Shown here one piece after another: positions 61,726 to 64,000 of a stretch of 64,000 bases of DNA. The stretch is from NCBI RefSeq assembly GCF_016495865.1, contig NZ_CP054706.1, forward strand, positions 2,914,001 to 2,978,000, written 5' to 3'. This stretch comes from Salicibibacter cibi (GTDB lineage: Bacteria > Bacillota > Bacilli > Bacillales > Marinococcaceae). Under the pieces are notes generated by a model. The model made no database searches. It saw only the letters and a program-made list of their open reading frames with translations, and had not been told where the DNA came from. Within the stretch, counting starts at the first letter, position 1. The number at the start of each line of letters is the position of its first letter. A program made the translations under genes and the position numbers.

Positions 61726-62161
61726 AGAGTGGGTAATTTTATTCATTTTTATAGGTATGGGCATTCTTGCCGTAAATTTAATTGGATACAATACATCAAT
61801 TGCAACTTCTTTTCCCGGAGTCGTCGTTTTATTGTCTATTGCATTTTTAGCAGTTTGCATATGGAAAGTAATACCATTAAAACTCCCCGTCATTATTTAT
61901 TGTTCCCTGTTGGGATTACTTTTAGCATCCCCAATTTCACCTATATCGGGTTTTATAACCGAATCTGCAGAACAAATAGATTTTAAGGCGCCACTTACTA
62001 TGGTAGGTGCCTTAGCTGGAATTTCCATTGGAGCAAGCATTCATCAGCTTAAAAAGCTAGGTTGGAGAATGATTATTATAGCTTTGGCCGTAATGGCAAG
62101 TACGTTCATAGGATCTGTGATCATTGCCCAAATTGTATTGAGTATTACCGGTGCCATTTAA
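61709..62161 (+). CDS. Small membrane protein, partner of DUF3100
   Basis: A 150-residue protein with about five membrane segments. I start it at ATG 61709, five bases after AAAGGAG, inside the end of the DUF3100 gene; the overlap points to translational coupling. I do not recognise the family. The two proteins may form one two-part carrier. Its AT-rich codon use matches the neighbours on both sides. Confidence 0.7.
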   Translation: MIMKLKEWVILFIFIGMGILAVNLIGYNTSIATSFPGVVVLLSIAFLAVCIWKVIPLKLPVIIYCSLLGLLLASPISPISGFITESAEQIDFKAPLTMVGALAGISIGASIHQLKKLGWRMIIIALAVMASTFIGSVIIAQIVLSITGAI

Positions 62162-62232
62162 ATATATTATCACCACTAGAATAAGCGATGCTGTCGATTA
62201 ATTATTTTGGAAAATTAAAGGAGGTCAATATT

Positions 62233-63579
62233 ATGAACAACTTACATACCAGTGATATGATCATAAGAAATTGTTCCATTTTAACACCAGAATTTAGGAT
62301 CAAAAGTGATCAATCTATCGTTATAAAAGAAAAAAATATATTAGCGATTAATGACACATCCATTATTGATGAACAATACACGACCTCAACGACAATAAAA
62401 GGCAAAGGGAAACTTTTTATGCCGGGGTTAATAGATGCGCACATGCATACATGCCAGCAATTTTTAAAAGGGAGAATAGCCGATGAATATCCGATGATCT
62501 GGACACGAATTATGGTTCCTTTTGAGAGCAATCTAACAAAAGAGGATGTTTCTATAAGTTCACAACTAAGCTGCTTGGATATGATAAAATCTGGAACAAC
62601 TGCATTCGTCGATGCAGGTGGTTCTTATATGGATAAGGTAGCCGAGTCCGTCATTGACTCAGGATTAAGAGGCTCATTATCTTGTTCAACTATGGATTCA
62701 GGCAGTTTTATTCCAGAAAATATGAAATCAACTGCAACAGAAGAAATTAGCAAAAATATGTCATTATATCAAGACTTTAATGGTTTAGGCGAAGGAAGAT
62801 TGAACATTTGGCTTTCTCTTCGCTCCCTTATATCGTGTTCACCACATTTAATTGTACAAGTGTTTGAGAAAGCAAAAGAACTTAATACAGTCGTTCAAAC
62901 TCACATGAATGAGTATACAAATGAAATCAGTTTTTGTCTGGAGAAATACAAACAAAGACCTTTTGAGTTTCTTGAGTCATTAGGTATCTTAGATGCAAAT
63001 TTTTTAAGTTCACATAGTATATTAGTTTCTGAAAATGAAATCGATATATTAAAAAATTATGATATCAAAATTGCACACTGCCCCATAAGCAATTCAGGGA
63101 AAGGGGTTACTAAAACACCGAACCTGTTGCAAAAAGGGCTTGATATTGGCCTAGGAACCGATGGTGCAGCCCATGGAGGATTGAGTATATTTGATGAAAT
63201 AAAAACGTTAAAATCGATGATGCGAGCCTACTGGGGGGCACCCATTTTTGATCCATTAATTATGCCATCAAAAAAATTATTGGAACTTGCAACATTAGGC
63301 GGTGCTAAAACAATTTTTCAAGAACAAAAGCTGGGAACTTTAGAAGCTGGAAAAAAAGCAGATATGATATCTATAAACATAGATCAGCCGCACATTCAAC
63401 CGACTCATGATATGGTAAACACTTTGGTTGAATCAGTAAACAGCAGTGACGTGGAGGATGTCATCGTCGATGGAAAGATGATCATGAAAAATCGAGAAGT
63501 TATGACATTAGACGAAGAAAAAATAATGCATGAAAGCAACTTGGCTATGAGTAACATCTCTTACAGAGCTGGAATTTAG
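62233..63579 (+). CDS. Amidohydrolase family deaminase (AtzA/TrzA/SsnA group)
   Basis: A 448-residue metal-dependent hydrolase of the group with chlorohydrolases, guanine and 8-oxoguanine deaminases. The mononuclear site is seen in MPGLIDAHMHTCQQFLKG, the His in VQTHMNEY, LSSHSILVS and GLGTDGAAHGG. It removes amino or halide groups from ring compounds. Start at ATG 62233 after AAAGGAGG. Together with the DUF3100 pair and the shell operon it extends the theme of N-ring breakdown. Substrate unknown. Confidence 0.88.
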   Translation: MNNLHTSDMIIRNCSILTPEFRIKSDQSIVIKEKNILAINDTSIIDEQYTTSTTIKGKGKLFMPGLIDAHMHTCQQFLKGRIADEYPMIWTRIMVPFESNLTKEDVSISSQLSCLDMIKSGTTAFVDAGGSYMDKVAESVIDSGLRGSLSCSTMDSGSFIPENMKSTATEEISKNMSLYQDFNGLGEGRLNIWLSLRSLISCSPHLIVQVFEKAKELNTVVQTHMNEYTNEISFCLEKYKQRPFEFLESLGILDANFLSSHSILVSENEIDILKNYDIKIAHCPISNSGKGVTKTPNLLQKGLDIGLGTDGAAHGGLSIFDEIKTLKSMMRAYWGAPIFDPLIMPSKKLLELATLGGAKTIFQEQKLGTLEAGKKADMISINIDQPHIQPTHDMVNTLVESVNSSDVEDVIVDGKMIMKNREVMTLDEEKIMHESNLAMSNISYRAGI

Positions 63580-63624
63580 CTGGTTAATTAAATTCCAGCA
63601 TGTTTGAAACAGACAAAAACCGTT

Positions 63625-63655
63625 AGCCACCCTCCTTCAGTTCTTAAGGGTGGCT
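63625..63655 (+). terminator. Possible terminator after the amidohydrolase
   Basis: AGCCACCCT (63625-63633) pairs with AGGGTGGCT (63647-63655). The T tract is weak. Confidence 0.5.
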
Positions 63656-63719
63656 TACTCTCGGTATAACCTATAAATTACACATACTTCTTGCGACACC
63701 AACAGAGGTGAAATTCAAC

Positions 63720-64000
63720 ATGGCAACATATTTATTTTTTTTAATACTACTTATCAATCTTGGAGTAGGAATCCCATTAGGAATGTCTGGTATTGCAGGA
63801 TTTCTTCTTCCTTTGCTTTACGTTGGTTTTCTACAGTTACCGCTAAGAGATTCACTTGCATTAAGTTTTTTTTCTTTTGCAGTAGCTGGAATTATAGGCG
63901 CATATTCTTATTGGAAATCAAAAAACATGGATTTAAGACTCGCTCTTTTCATTAGTATAGGGAGTATACCCGGCGCTCTATTTGGAGTGCAATTGAACGT
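63720..64000 (+). CDS. TauE/SafE family exporter, cut by the window end
   Basis: The first 93 residues of a membrane protein that runs off the window. The start (LFFLILLINLGVGIPLGMSGIAGFLLPLLYVGFLQLPLRDSLALSFFSF) has the repeated Gly-rich pattern of TauE/SafE anion exporters, which handle sulfite, sulfoacetate and similar acids. It has a ribosome site AGAGGTG nine bases upstream. It could export an acidic end product of the pathway, which is inference. Confidence 0.75.
   Translation, partial: MATYLFFLILLINLGVGIPLGMSGIAGFLLPLLYVGFLQLPLRDSLALSFFSFAVAGIIGAYSYWKSKNMDLRLALFISIGSIPGALFGVQLN

Overview
The window looks like chromosome of a spore-forming Bacillaceae, probably a halophile or alkaliphile. 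The evidence is sspI with a good sigma-G promoter, YslB, YsdB and YhfH proteins, a phenylalanine T-box and Bacillus-like gene order. Several proteins are very acidic (EtfB, PheT), which fits a high-salt lifestyle. The species cannot be named from the sequence alone.

From 1 to about 42 kb most of the gene order follows the Bacillus subtilis block yslB-uvrC-trxA-etfA-etfB-fadR-lcfA-mutS2-polX-cvpA-zapA-pheT-pheS-ysgA-sspI-ysdC-ysdB ... rplT-rpmI-infC, nearly all on the minus strand. fadB (expected between etfB and fadR) and rnhC (expected between zapA and pheT) are absent. A glycolate/glyoxylate island (23.5-37.3 kb) is set into this block: malate synthase G, a divergent LysR regulator, a lactate/glycolate permease with a cre site, an FAH-family enzyme, a GntR regulator with glcE-glcF-glcD, a duplicated-domain AhpD-like protein and isocitrate lyase. 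A small TetR/SDR pair (37.4-39.0 kb) shares an operator-like motif.

From 40.9 to 47.5 kb lies a glycine/serine degradation block. A tandem glycine riboswitch precedes glyA-sdaAB-sdaAA-gcvH-dsdA. Just upstream is lipA, and further upstream a second, nearly identical tandem glycine riboswitch now faces a collapsed carbamate-kinase gene.

The most remarkable part is a 14-gene minus-strand operon (58.8-47.6 kb) coding for a bacterial microcompartment without aldehyde enzymes. It has three hexameric shell proteins, one vertex protein, a BMC-associated flavoprotein-like protein and an unfamiliar 307-residue protein that ends in what looks like a divergent BMC domain. Around them are a cyclic-amide hydrolase, a cysteine hydrolase, UbiX, UbiD (with a one-base frameshift near its end), an adenine deaminase-like enzyme, a cyclase-family hydrolase, a DUF1989 protein and an M20 peptidase. 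Together they suggest breakdown of a nitrogen-rich ring compound inside a shell. Divergently, on the plus strand, come a DUF3100 membrane protein, a small membrane partner, another amidohydrolase and a TauE-type exporter cut by the window end. Both divergent operons are preceded by terminators that share an extended sequence, a possible common control.

Scattered between genes is a modular hairpin repeat (five copies, all in one orientation, four just upstream of genes) whose outer stem shows compensating base changes, a 286-bp MITE with a target-site duplication, a long Bacillaceae-type palindromic repeat, a pair of covarying 52-bp hairpin units and a decayed transposase.
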